From an uncultured Collinsella sp. (GTDB lineage: Bacteria > Actinomycetota > Coriobacteriia > Coriobacteriales > Coriobacteriaceae): 9,886 nucleotides of DNA. Both the position numbers and the translations under genes were made by a program. Below the pieces are notes generated by a model that did no database searches, was not told the origin of the DNA, and saw only the letters and a program-made list of their open reading frames with translations. The stretch is taken from assembly GCA_934643435.1 (NCBI GenBank), contig CAKUCJ010000028.1, forward strand, positions 1 to 9,886, read 5' to 3'. Numbering within the stretch: the stretch's first letter is position 1; the number at the start of each line of letters is the position of its first letter. This document shows positions 1 to 6,371 of the stretch, piece by piece.

Positions 1-248
1 AACGCGGCAAGTTTACCGAATTGCTCAATACCGGCTTTACCGATACCTGGCGCGCGGCCAATCCGGACGTCGAGGGCGTCTACAGCTGGTGGAGTTATCG
101 TTTTAATGCCCGCAAGAACAACGCCGGCTGGCGCATCGACTACTTCTTGGTGAGCGACGCAATCGCAGCCAACGTACGCGACACCGGCATCCGCGGCGAC
201 ATCTTTGGCAGCGACCACTGCCCCGTCACTCTCACGCTGGAGCTCTAG
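1..248 (+). CDS. xth: Exodeoxyribonuclease III, C-terminal fragment
   Basis: This is the 3' end of a gene that begins before the window. The reading frame is open from base 3 to the TAG at 246-248, giving about 81 residues. Exonuclease III is a Mg-dependent 3'-5' exonuclease and AP endonuclease that acts in base-excision repair in the cytoplasm. The family's C-terminal signatures are visible: an Arg-Lys-Asn-Asn-Ala-Gly-Trp-Arg-Ile-Asp-Tyr-Phe stretch (GWRIDYF), which carries a conserved substrate-contacting region, and the terminal GSDHCPV motif, whose Asp-His pair supplies the catalytic base. The protein ends a few residues after this motif, as is usual, so the 3' end looks complete. The ARKNN-GWRIDYF form resembles Gram-positive ExoA/Xth proteins. 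The next features are the repeat-borne terminators at 389-418 and beyond. I am confident of the family; the upstream part and start cannot be judged. Confidence 0.93.
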   Translation, partial: RGKFTELLNTGFTDTWRAANPDVEGVYSWWSYRFNARKNNAGWRIDYFLVSDAIAANVRDTGIRGDIFGSDHCPVTLTLEL

Positions 249-482
249 CCCCAGCTGATCCCTCGGGAACGGAGGAAGGCGGATCACTTTGGTCCCATGG
301 AGACATCCTCGTAACCCGTCTGCCACGAAACGCGCCCATCTACTACGTTTAAGCCACCACCCTCAACCACAACGAACAACGCAAAAAGAAAACCGCAGGT
401 AGAAAGCCTGCGGTTTTTCATAAAACAAGGGTATGGTTGGAGGTACCGGGTTAAACGTAGTAGATGGACCACTTTCGTGGCA
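249..482. repeat. Intergenic repeat unit A: long imperfect palindrome around a terminator
   Basis: This is the first of two diverged tandem units in the gap between convergent genes. It opens with a leader at 249-281 that aligns without gaps, over CCCTC to GGAAGGCG, to 489-520 of unit B, with mainly A/G differences. The rest folds on itself. The 10-base arm at 321-330 pairs perfectly with 473-482. After a symmetric 5/5 internal loop, the 17-base arm at 336-352 pairs perfectly with 451-467. Further in, CAACCACAAC near 364-373 pairs imperfectly with GTATGGTTGG at 431-440. The tip is the terminator at 389-418. No coding sequence is convincing here. It behaves like a dispersed terminator-bearing or REP-like element; the family name is unknown to me. 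Confidence 0.75.
389..418 (+). terminator. Intrinsic terminator (probably bidirectional)
   Basis: AAAACCGCAGG at 389-399 pairs perfectly with CCTGCGGTTTT at 407-417 across a 7-base loop, followed by a T run (414-418). An A-rich stretch at 382-392 precedes the stem, so the minus-strand transcript also gets a GC stem followed by T-rich sequence. It sits about 140 bases after the exonuclease III stop and is the likely end of that transcript. It forms the tip of repeat unit A. Confidence 0.85.
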
Positions 483-648
483 AGCACCCCCCAACGACCC
501 CTCAGGGACGGGGGAAGGCGACTCTTTTTACCCTCTGATGGCCGCGATGCCCGCCATATGAGCCGGCCCGTTTCAAAACCATGCCGGTTTACGAGGCTGA
601 ATCGCAGACCTCCAACCACACGCAACTCAAGCAAATTAAAACCGCAGG

Positions 649-667
649 TAGACGGCTCGTCTATTTT
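649..667 (+). terminator. Weak plus-strand terminator-like hairpin in unit B
   Basis: TAGACG at 649-654 pairs with CGTCTA at 658-663 across a 3-base loop and is followed by four T. It occupies the place of the strong terminator in unit A: the left half of that stem (ACCGCAGG) is still present at 641-648, but its partner is gone and a different small hairpin has replaced it. The T run is short, so activity is doubtful. Confidence 0.4.
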
Positions 668-668
668 C

Positions 669-720
669 AAAAAATGCCGGTATGGTCGGCCTATGCCAAT
701 CTAGCCCCGTAAACCGGCAT
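669..720 (-). terminator. Candidate terminator of the ECF S-component gene
   Basis: Read on the minus strand, ATGCCGGT (720-713) pairs with ACCGGCAT (681-674) across a loop of about 31 bases and is followed immediately by TTTTT (673-669). It lies about 55 bases downstream of the S-component stop codon at 774-776, where a terminator is expected. The loop is long for an intrinsic terminator. The 713-720 arm can instead pair with 581-588 in the larger palindrome, so two exclusive folds are possible. Confidence 0.5.
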
Positions 721-773
721 GGTTTTGAAATGGCACCGTAGCAGTATTGGCTCTCGCCCCGGCTCAATCGCCC

Positions 774-1472
774 CTAAAGCCCGTATTTCACGACGACACG
801 GTTGATGCGGCGACACCAGGGTTTATACAAGGCAGCCAAAAACACACAGGTCGCAAGGCCATGCGTAATATCGAACGGCACCGCCGTGGCAAGGCGCGCC
901 ACGGCGCCCGCCCAGGTGAGCGGCTGCACAAAACCGATAATGTCGTACGCGTTGATCACGACACCATAGAGCAAGCCCGAGGCAAAGCCATACGCCAGCA
1001 GCACCGGCATGCGCACGGTGCCGTCGGCGCGGTCGAACGCGCCCATATGCGCTATCACGCCGCCAACGTAGCCCACCAGACCCCAGGCATACATCTGCCA
1101 CGGCGTCCACATACCCTGACCAAAAAAGAAATTACTGGTCAGCGCCGCCAACGCGCCGACCATAAAGCCGTTGCGGCGGCCGAGCGTCGCCCCCGCGATA
1201 ATGGCGATGGCGCTCACCGGCTTAAAGTCGGGAATGGGCCCAAACAGGATGCGCCCTGCCGCCGCCAGCGCCGCCAGCACCAGCGTGGGCATAATCTGAC
1301 GCAGGCCCGGACGCGACGCCTCATAGCCCGCAAAGAACAGCGCGAGCACCAGCGCCACCACAACCAGCATGGCAAGCGCCGCCTGTTCAATACCCGCCAC
1401 CAGCGCAGCAGCCATCACCATCGGCACCGCCAACAGCAGCGGGATCTCCATATGTTGCAATGCACGCGACAA
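774..1472 (-). CDS. ECF transporter S component (substrate-binding membrane protein)
   Basis: This 232-residue, very hydrophobic protein has about six to eight membrane segments. The S component of an energy-coupling factor transporter binds a vitamin or other micronutrient in the membrane and docks onto a T component and two ATPases. The family signature lies at residues 74-138: an Arg-Ile-Leu-Phe-Gly-Pro-Ile-Pro-Asp-Phe-Lys-Pro stretch, then GATLGRRNGFMVGALAAL, a Phe-rich Asn-Phe-Phe-Phe-Gly-Gln-Gly turn and a WTPWQMYAWGLVG segment. About 70 residues precede this core, more than in minimal S proteins. The TTG start at 1472 is chosen because GGAGG (complement of 1479-1483) lies six bases upstream. 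The next gene upstream ends in its own terminator (1517-1548), so this gene is probably transcribed alone. The substrate cannot be read from sequence. Cobalamin-type S proteins look similar, but this is only a guess. Confidence 0.85.
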   Translation of the reverse strand: MSRALQHMEIPLLLAVPMVMAAALVAGIEQAALAMLVVVALVLALFFAGYEASRPGLRQIMPTLVLAALAAAGRILFGPIPDFKPVSAIAIIAGATLGRRNGFMVGALAALTSNFFFGQGMWTPWQMYAWGLVGYVGGVIAHMGAFDRADGTVRMPVLLAYGFASGLLYGVVINAYDIIGFVQPLTWAGAVARLATAVPFDITHGLATCVFLAALYKPWCRRINRVVVKYGL

Positions 1473-1516
1473 CGGCAGCCTCCATCAGATAAATGCCCGT
1501 ACATGGTAGCACGCGC

Positions 1517-1548
1517 AAAAAAAGAAGCCGACCAGTCCCCCGGTCGGC
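1517..1548 (-). terminator. Intrinsic terminator of the MFS/amidohydrolase operon
   Basis: On the minus strand, GCCGACC (1548-1542) pairs with GGTCGGC (1533-1527) across an 8-base loop and is followed by TTC and seven T (1523-1517). It lies about 50 bases after the TAG stop of the four-helix membrane protein at 1598-1600 and about 45 bases before the S-component start. It therefore separates the two transcription units cleanly. Confidence 0.88.
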
Positions 1549-1597
1549 CCCAACAGCTATTCGTCTGTTACACCCGCTGCACAAGCAGCACCAAGCT

Positions 1598-2059
1598 CTA
1601 TTCGCCCGTCACCTTAGCGGCAATTGCCGCGGCAAAGGGGTCGAACAACAATCCGCCCACAACGACAAACGCCCAGCCACCCGTCACAAGGCGCGCCCAG
1701 CGCGAAAAATAAGGCATGCCATTGACCACGCCAAAGCCCGTCTGAAAAGCAATCTCAAACAGTCCGATAAGGCAAAAGAGTAGCGTAGCGCCCACAACGG
1801 TTCCGCAGATACGCGCGCCGGGAGCACCTGGCTCAAAGCCAAAAAACTCGACGCACATGCCGACGGTTTTACCAAAGGGCGGCATAAAGCTCACAATTTG
1901 CGCAATGGCAATAGCCAGGACAAGCTGTCCCCAAAAGCCCGTGACGCCCTGAAAATCGAGCGCAGCTTTTCCCTCGATAATCGGCAAAAACGAACACATG
2001 AGCAGAGGGTTGACGATGCCATTGAGGATCGTCACGACGGTGCTCTTTTTCAACGTCAA
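1598..2059 (-). CDS. Unknown four-helix membrane protein
   Basis: This 153-residue protein is not recognised as a named family. It has four clear hydrophobic segments at roughly residues 9-27, 44-62, 80-106 and 122-146. A short polar loop after helix 2 carries PPFGKTVGMCVEFFGFEPGAPGAR, which is rich in Gly and Pro. A second loop with PYFSRWARL precedes helix 4. The start is placed at TTG 2059: AGGAG (complement of 2069-2073) is nine bases upstream, whereas the in-frame TTG at 2066-2068 touches the ribosome binding site. It follows the MFS gene at 2115 by 55 bases with no terminator between them, so it is probably the last gene of that operon. Its compactness suggests a small membrane accessory protein or a subunit of a transport function. 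No catalytic motif is visible, and I assign no function. Confidence 0.75.
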   Translation of the reverse strand: MTLKKSTVVTILNGIVNPLLMCSFLPIIEGKAALDFQGVTGFWGQLVLAIAIAQIVSFMPPFGKTVGMCVEFFGFEPGAPGARICGTVVGATLLFCLIGLFEIAFQTGFGVVNGMPYFSRWARLVTGGWAFVVVGGLLFDPFAAAIAAKVTGE

Positions 2060-2079
2060 GTAAATCAACTCCTAGTATT

Positions 2080-2115
2080 GTGCCAACCGGCATCGAACAA
2101 ACGGGGGCGTGGCAC
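2080..2115. repeat. Inverted repeat at the MFS to unknown-gene junction
   Basis: GTGCCA at 2080-2085 is complementary to TGGCAC at 2110-2115, with a 24-base loop. The far arm reaches into the stop codon of the MFS gene and the near arm ends just before the ribosome binding site of the next gene. There is no T run, so it is not a terminator. It could be an RNA-processing or stability hairpin that sets the ratio of the two products. The stem is only six pairs and may be chance. Confidence 0.35.
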
Positions 2116-3296
2116 TACGTAAGCGAATCGGGCGAGGGCAGAAGCGGAGACACCAGCGCCGTGGCGCCAAACAGGACGGCGCATCCCAAAAGAAGCGTTT
2201 CGTAGCTCTCGCCAATGCAGCAAGAAAGCACCACGGGAATCAAAAACGTCAATCCCAGCGAGACGGTACTCACCACACCTCCGGCGCTTCCCGCAAGGCC
2301 ATCGCGCACACCGGGAAGCATGTACGGCAGCGACTGGACGACGGGCCCGGCAACGGCGCTCGCGATGCCGATCGCAAACATCAGCCCTACCGAAGACGTG
2401 GAGATAAAGGCTTCCCCAGCCCACATGAGCACGCTCCCGGTGACCGCCGACAAAGCCATAAATGCACGGTAATCCTTAAACTGTGCGCGCATATAGGGGC
2501 CGACCACGCTCCCGACAATCGATCCGAGGGTTACAAACGAAGCCAGGACTCCAGCGGTTTGCGGCTCGATCGAAACCTCGAGCGCCGACACTAAATAGCC
2601 GGAGTACGCCGTAGCCGACGCGAGGGCGACTCCAAGCAGCACCGCCACAAGCCAAATCATCGGTATCTTGGCCACTGCTCCAAAAGCGCCCGCCGACGGC
2701 ACGGAGTCACCGGCGCCGCCATCGCTTGCTGTACGCACGGCGTCCGCCGACGGCGCGACAAGCAGCCACAGCAGCCCAAACGCCGCAAACAAGACAGCGG
2801 CGAGCACATATGCCTGCCCAGCCGCCGCAAAGAGAGGGGACGTCGCGAGCGAGCAGGCGATGCCGGCGGAGCCCGCCGCATAAAACCACCCCATGGCGCG
2901 GTCGGTGTCATCGCCAAAAGCAGGCCCCAACACCTTCAGCGCAATGGCGTTGATGACGCAGGGCGCCGCACCCAGCAGCACGCTCGCCGCAAACAGCGTT
3001 GCAAACGAGGAACACGCGACGCGCGCGACCGCCGCGACCGCAGAAACCGCCGATGCGAAAAGCACGAGCGCCTTCACGCCGCGGCGATCGGCACAGACGC
3101 CTGCCGGCATGCCAAACACCACGGCAGGAATAAACGGGGCAAACAGGACGGCCGAAAACTCGGCAGATGTCAGTCCCAGGCCCGACACAACCATGTGCGC
3201 CAAGCCCGACACCTGATACTGCGCGTAGTTGGCGGCAAACACGATGCCGCACACCACAAACAGCAACGCGTACTTCTCGACCGTCCCTTTGCTCAC
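2115..3296 (-). CDS. MFS transporter (second of a paralogous pair)
   Basis: This 393-residue protein with about twelve membrane segments is a major facilitator superfamily secondary transporter. The loop after helix 2 has the MFS motif A region, MPAGVCADRRGVKAL. The first helix ends in a NYAQYQVSGLA stretch and the C-terminal half has QSLPYMLPG followed by AGSAGGVVSTVSLGLTFLIP. All three stretches recur, diverged, in the MFS protein encoded at 4960-6171, so the two are paralogs of the nitrate/cyanate-like branch. GTG 3296 is preferred as start because GGTGAT lies four bases upstream and matches the 16S tail. GTG 3305 in the same frame has almost no spacing. It begins about 14 bases after the amidohydrolase stop and is surely co-transcribed with it. 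Import of the hydrolase substrate or export of a product are both possible. Confidence 0.88.
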   Translation of the reverse strand: MSKGTVEKYALLFVVCGIVFAANYAQYQVSGLAHMVVSGLGLTSAEFSAVLFAPFIPAVVFGMPAGVCADRRGVKALVLFASAVSAVAAVARVACSSFATLFAASVLLGAAPCVINAIALKVLGPAFGDDTDRAMGWFYAAGSAGIACSLATSPLFAAAGQAYVLAAVLFAAFGLLWLLVAPSADAVRTASDGGAGDSVPSAGAFGAVAKIPMIWLVAVLLGVALASATAYSGYLVSALEVSIEPQTAGVLASFVTLGSIVGSVVGPYMRAQFKDYRAFMALSAVTGSVLMWAGEAFISTSSVGLMFAIGIASAVAGPVVQSLPYMLPGVRDGLAGSAGGVVSTVSLGLTFLIPVVLSCCIGESYETLLLGCAVLFGATALVSPLLPSPDSLT

Positions 3297-3310
3297 GTCA
3301 ATCACCCTAT

Positions 3311-4957
3311 CTACGCCTCGTCCTTGCGATAGACAATGCGCCCATCGAATATGGTCGTCTCGACTTCCAGCTCGCGAAGCGCCATCGGGTCCATCTCAAA
3401 TGGATTACCCGACAGGATAACGATATCGGCCAGCTTGCCGGCGGCAAGACTGCCCAGACGGCGCTCGAAACCCTCGACATAGGCAGAGCCGAGCGTATGC
3501 GCCTGGAGCGTCTCGCCAAGCGTCAGCGCGTTCTCGCGGAAATAACCTTCCGCCGGATGCCCATCGAACTCGCTGCGCGTCACCGCGGCATATACGGTGT
3601 CGATGGGATCGATCGACATGACCGCAGGCCAGTCGGTACCAAGGCCCAGATGGATTCCGCCGTCGGCCTCCTCCCGGTAGCGCCACATATGGCTCATGCG
3701 CTCCTCGCCGAGCGAGCCCTCGTACACGCCCTGCCCAAGGCCTCCAATGGGATGCTGCGGCTGAATCGCGGCGTTGATGCCCAGGCGCTTCATACGCGCA
3801 ATGTCCTCGAACTGCAGGTTGTCGGTGTGCTCGATGGCAAAACGCGTCCCCTTGTTGCCGCACGCCTCCTCGGCGCGCTCGACGGCATCGATGATCATCG
3901 TGGCCGAGGCATCGCCAATGGCATGGATGCGGACGTCAAAGCCGTTCTTGTTGGCCTCGAGCACCATGCGGTCGAGCGTCTCTTGGTTGCACGCCGGCTC
4001 GCCGCGGAAGCCCTTGCCCATGGGAGCGTTGAGATACGGCTCGTGCATGTACGCCGTATAGGCCTCGGGGCAGCCGTCCAGGATGTACTTAAGGCCCGCC
4101 ATGCGCACGCGCTCACCATGATGGCGTGCCCTCAGAGCCTGCGACTCCGCCACGGGAGCATCGAGCGCAGGGTAAAAGCTAATGCGCAGCGTGCTGAGGT
4201 CCTCGTTTGCCAGTCGGTCGTAAATGTCGTACACGCCGGGCGTGGTCACGCCCAAGGGGCACATGTCGCCGATCGAGGTGATGCCGAGCTTGTTGAACTT
4301 GCGCATCGACTTGAGCAGCGAAGCATCGAGGTCCGGCTTGTTGAGCACCACATCGAGCAGAATGTTCGTTGCCTGAGGCTCGGACAGAAAACCGTTGGGC
4401 TCGCCGTTGTCAAAGTGGCGGATGAGGCCGCCCTCGGGCGTCGGGGTGTTGCGGTCGATGCCGACCGCCTTAAGCGCGGCGGTATTGCACCAAACCACGT
4501 GCATCGAAAAGTCCGAAAGCACAATCGGGCGATCGATGTCGAGCGCGTCGAGGCTACGGCAGTCGGGGTCGGTCGGATCCTCCCATGCGGGCGAATACCA
4601 GCCCTGGCCGTAGATCCACGGGTTGTCGGGGTGCTCGGCGGCAAACTTCGCCACGGCATCGACACAGGCCTGCTCGCTCGGCAGGAACATCAAATCGCAG
4701 CAGAAGTCCTCGTCTTTTTGGATGGAGCCGAGCGCAAAGTGCATGTGCGAATCGTTGAATCCGGGCATGACCAGCTTGTTGCCCGCATCGATTACCTCGG
4801 TATCGGGACCGACAAACGGCTGCACCTTGTCGGGTGCGCCCACGGCGACGATCTCGTTGCCGCGAACCGCGACGCATCCCGCATGGGGCTCAAGCTCCTC
4901 GGCCGTAAACAGCGCCGTCGTCTTAATGACGATGTCGGCAGGAACCACCGTCTCCAT
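3311..4957 (-). CDS. Metal-dependent amidohydrolase, YtcJ-like
   Basis: This 548-residue, full-length member of the amidohydrolase_3 (YtcJ-like) group is a cytoplasmic metalloenzyme that hydrolyses C-N bonds in amides, N-acyl amino acids or related compounds. The metal site is intact. It comprises the His-Met-His pair at 71-73 after strand 1 (PGFNDSHMHF), a Lys at 290 in GLKYILDG, His345 in RIHAIGDA, His377 in AIEHTDN and the catalytic Asp442 in LGTDWPAV. The small beta-sandwich domain is formed by residues 1-60 plus the end, where AAGKLADIVILSGNPF is typical of the superfamily. ATG 4957 begins two bases after the stop of the upstream MFS gene, which implies translational coupling. No signal peptide is seen. 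The substrate is unknown. Being sandwiched between two paralogous transporters suggests a compound imported for hydrolysis. Confidence 0.92.
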   Translation of the reverse strand: METVVPADIVIKTTALFTAEELEPHAGCVAVRGNEIVAVGAPDKVQPFVGPDTEVIDAGNKLVMPGFNDSHMHFALGSIQKDEDFCCDLMFLPSEQACVDAVAKFAAEHPDNPWIYGQGWYSPAWEDPTDPDCRSLDALDIDRPIVLSDFSMHVVWCNTAALKAVGIDRNTPTPEGGLIRHFDNGEPNGFLSEPQATNILLDVVLNKPDLDASLLKSMRKFNKLGITSIGDMCPLGVTTPGVYDIYDRLANEDLSTLRISFYPALDAPVAESQALRARHHGERVRMAGLKYILDGCPEAYTAYMHEPYLNAPMGKGFRGEPACNQETLDRMVLEANKNGFDVRIHAIGDASATMIIDAVERAEEACGNKGTRFAIEHTDNLQFEDIARMKRLGINAAIQPQHPIGGLGQGVYEGSLGEERMSHMWRYREEADGGIHLGLGTDWPAVMSIDPIDTVYAAVTRSEFDGHPAEGYFRENALTLGETLQAHTLGSAYVEGFERRLGSLAAGKLADIVILSGNPFEMDPMALRELEVETTIFDGRIVYRKDEA

Positions 4958-4959
4958 GA

Positions 4960-6171
4960 CTACTCGCCATCCTTAGCAGCGGCAGCCTGCATAGCTTTGC
5001 GGCCGAGCTCGGGCAGGAAGAAGACCGGCACCACGGAAAGCAGGAAGCAGAGGCTCTCGAGGCCCATGTTCATGGTGTAGTCAGCGCCGGCGACAGCGGA
5101 GATACCGATGGGCAGGAAGTAGCTCATGAGCAGGGAGATGGTACCGACGATGCCGCCAGCGGAACCGGCGTACGTGTCGCCGATCTCGGGGAGCAGAACC
5201 GGCATGGACTGCATGATCGGGCCGTTGATGGCGGTGAAGAAGCCGTTAATGACCAGGATCGCCCATAGCAGGAAGCCGACGGGGGTGTACCACGTCACGA
5301 ACATCGAGACAGCGCCGAGGAGCGTGGTGACGATGAGGAAGCCCTTGAACTTGCCGAGCTTGTCGCAAAAAGCAGGACCCACGATGCAGCCGAAGAAGCT
5401 GCCGACGGTGACGATGGCGGCCATGGGGCCGGCGGTGGCGGCATCGATGCCCTTGCCGAGCTGGAGCGCCTGGGGCAGGAAGCCGGCATAGGCAGTGGTG
5501 GAGGCGAGGCCAAAGCCAACGCCAATGGAGATCAGCCACACGCCGGGGCTCTTGATGGCGACCTTAAGGTAGTCGAGCACGGGCTCGGGCTCGGGAAGCG
5601 GCTGGCCCTCGGGCACGTCGCGGTCAAGCACGATCCAAAGGACCCAGGAGATGGTCATGACGACAGCGGCAACCATGTAGGAGTTAAAAACGCTACCGAA
5701 CAGGCCGGCGCAGATCTGGGCGACGACGATGGCGACGCACGAAGCGGCGTAGAACAGGCCCATGGCAAAGCCGGTCTGCTCGCGGAACCACGTGCCGAGC
5801 ACCTTGATGAGGTTGGCGTTGAGCGCCGAGATGCCCATGCCGATCAGGAACATCGACGCCATCTGCATCGTGAACGAATCGAGCGTAAAGCAGCGGAGGA
5901 AGCCGCCGGCAACCGAAATTGCGGTGCAGACCGTAACGACCTTCTTGGAACCGATGCGGTCGCCGAGGGCGCCCAGCGGAATCGAGAAGAAGACGGCGGT
6001 AAGCATGGGGACGAGGAACAGCATCGAGAAGCCGACGGTATCGATGTTGAGCATCGGCATGACCTCGACGGCGAGCGCCGAGACCTGATACTGCATGTAG
6101 TTAGCCATAAAGCACAGCAAGCAAACGACCGAAACGATCGCCCAGCGCCATGAAGGAAGCTTCTCTTCCAT
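4960..6171 (-). CDS. MFS transporter, first gene of the amidohydrolase operon
   Basis: This 403-residue, twelve-helix MFS permease starts MEEKLPSWRW. ATG 6171 is preferred to upstream starts because AGGAG (complement of 6177-6181) lies five bases before it; the frame can be extended to 6270 but that part looks non-coding. Motif A after helix 2 reads PLGALGDRIGSKK, matching the family consensus well. A NYMQYQVSALA stretch in helix 1, an Asn-Ala-Asn-Leu-Ile-Lys-Val-Leu-Gly-Thr-Trp-Phe stretch around residues 120-130, and AGSAGGIVGTISLLMSYFLP in the C-terminal half recur in the paralog at 2115-3296. The polar loop between halves (about residues 180-195) carries PEGQPLPEPEP. The protein leads the operon and diverges from the LuxR-type gene across 200 bases. 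Uptake of the amidohydrolase substrate is the simplest role, but this is inferred. Confidence 0.9.
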   Translation of the reverse strand: MEEKLPSWRWAIVSVVCLLCFMANYMQYQVSALAVEVMPMLNIDTVGFSMLFLVPMLTAVFFSIPLGALGDRIGSKKVVTVCTAISVAGGFLRCFTLDSFTMQMASMFLIGMGISALNANLIKVLGTWFREQTGFAMGLFYAASCVAIVVAQICAGLFGSVFNSYMVAAVVMTISWVLWIVLDRDVPEGQPLPEPEPVLDYLKVAIKSPGVWLISIGVGFGLASTTAYAGFLPQALQLGKGIDAATAGPMAAIVTVGSFFGCIVGPAFCDKLGKFKGFLIVTTLLGAVSMFVTWYTPVGFLLWAILVINGFFTAINGPIMQSMPVLLPEIGDTYAGSAGGIVGTISLLMSYFLPIGISAVAGADYTMNMGLESLCFLLSVVPVFFLPELGRKAMQAAAAKDGE

Positions 6172-6210
6172 GATGACTCCTTTGGTTAGTCGAGTATTCA
6201 GACAGCTTGG

Positions 6211-6229
6211 AGAGCCGGGCCCTGGCTCT
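6211..6229. promoter_or_regulatory. Hairpin in the leader of the MFS operon
   Basis: AGAGCC at 6211-6216 pairs with GGCTCT at 6224-6229 across a GC-rich 7-base loop. It lies 40-60 bases upstream of the MFS start at 6171, probably inside the 5' untranslated leader. Immediately next to it, TTCGGTG at 6229-6235 is complementary to CACCGAA at 6259-6265. No T run follows on either strand, so this is not a simple terminator. It may stabilise the leader or be part of a binding region. Confidence 0.4.
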
Positions 6230-6282
6230 TCGGTGCCCACATTTTGCGATTGACCCCTCACCGAAACCATTCGGAATCCGGC

Positions 6283-6317
6283 TTATCATCATGCGAAAAA
6301 AGGAGTAGTATCACTAC
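6283..6317 (+). promoter_or_regulatory. Candidate LuxR-gene promoter overlapped by a palindromic operator
   Basis: A weak sigma-70-like pair, TTATCA at 6283-6288 and TAGTAT at 6306-6311, has 17-base spacing and would start transcription near 6318, about 54 bases before the TTG start at 6372. The -10 hexamer sits inside a perfect palindrome, GTAGT-ATC-ACTAC, at 6305-6317. A symmetric site across the -10 of a regulator gene is a natural autoregulatory operator, and the same region could also govern the divergent operon. Both hexamers match the consensus at only four of six positions. Confidence 0.35.
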
Positions 6318-6371
6318 GCTAAATAGCTAAAACGCCAGCTTAAACCCTACGCAATCTCATCGGAGGTCATC

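Larger units (their letters stand above)
488..733. repeat. Intergenic repeat unit B: second diverged copy with 31-base arms
   Basis: This second copy of the unit begins at 249. The leader at 489-520 matches 249-281. The outer palindrome pairs 568-598 with 703-733. Its core, 571-593 against 708-730, is a perfect 23-base inverted repeat, extended outward by a G-T step and two pairs and inward past one mismatch by four pairs. The central part (CCAACCACA near 612-620, ACCGCAGGTAGA at 641-652, GGTATGGTCGG at 679-689) is homologous to unit A's centre. The arms share only the frame CCAT-x-GTTTA/TAAAC-x'-ATGG: x is CTACTAC in A and GCCG in B, each complementary to its own partner. This pattern points to selection on folding. 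Confidence 0.75.

Noticed and set aside
284..670. A 128-codon open frame on the minus strand across the repeat units.
   Set aside because: It runs through both palindromic repeats and the terminator, contains a repeated STCGF segment that reflects the DNA repeat, lacks a ribosome binding site and resembles no protein.
747..1712. A 321-codon open frame on the plus strand.
   Set aside because: It is antisense to the S component, crosses the operon terminator at 1517-1548, and has a composition of mostly Arg, His and Gln.
3167..5080. A 637-codon open frame on the plus strand.
   Set aside because: It lies opposite the amidohydrolase and parts of both MFS genes, which have intact catalytic and membrane motifs. 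Long antisense frames are common at this GC content. The translation is Arg/His/Val-rich with no domain.
6172..6270. N-terminal extension of the first MFS protein to 6270.
   Set aside because: The added 33 residues are polar and cross hairpins, while ATG 6171 has a well-spaced AGGAG.
6250..6289. TTGACC (6250-6255) with TATCAT (6284-6289) as a promoter for the LuxR gene.
   Set aside because: The spacing is 28 bases, far outside the usable range.
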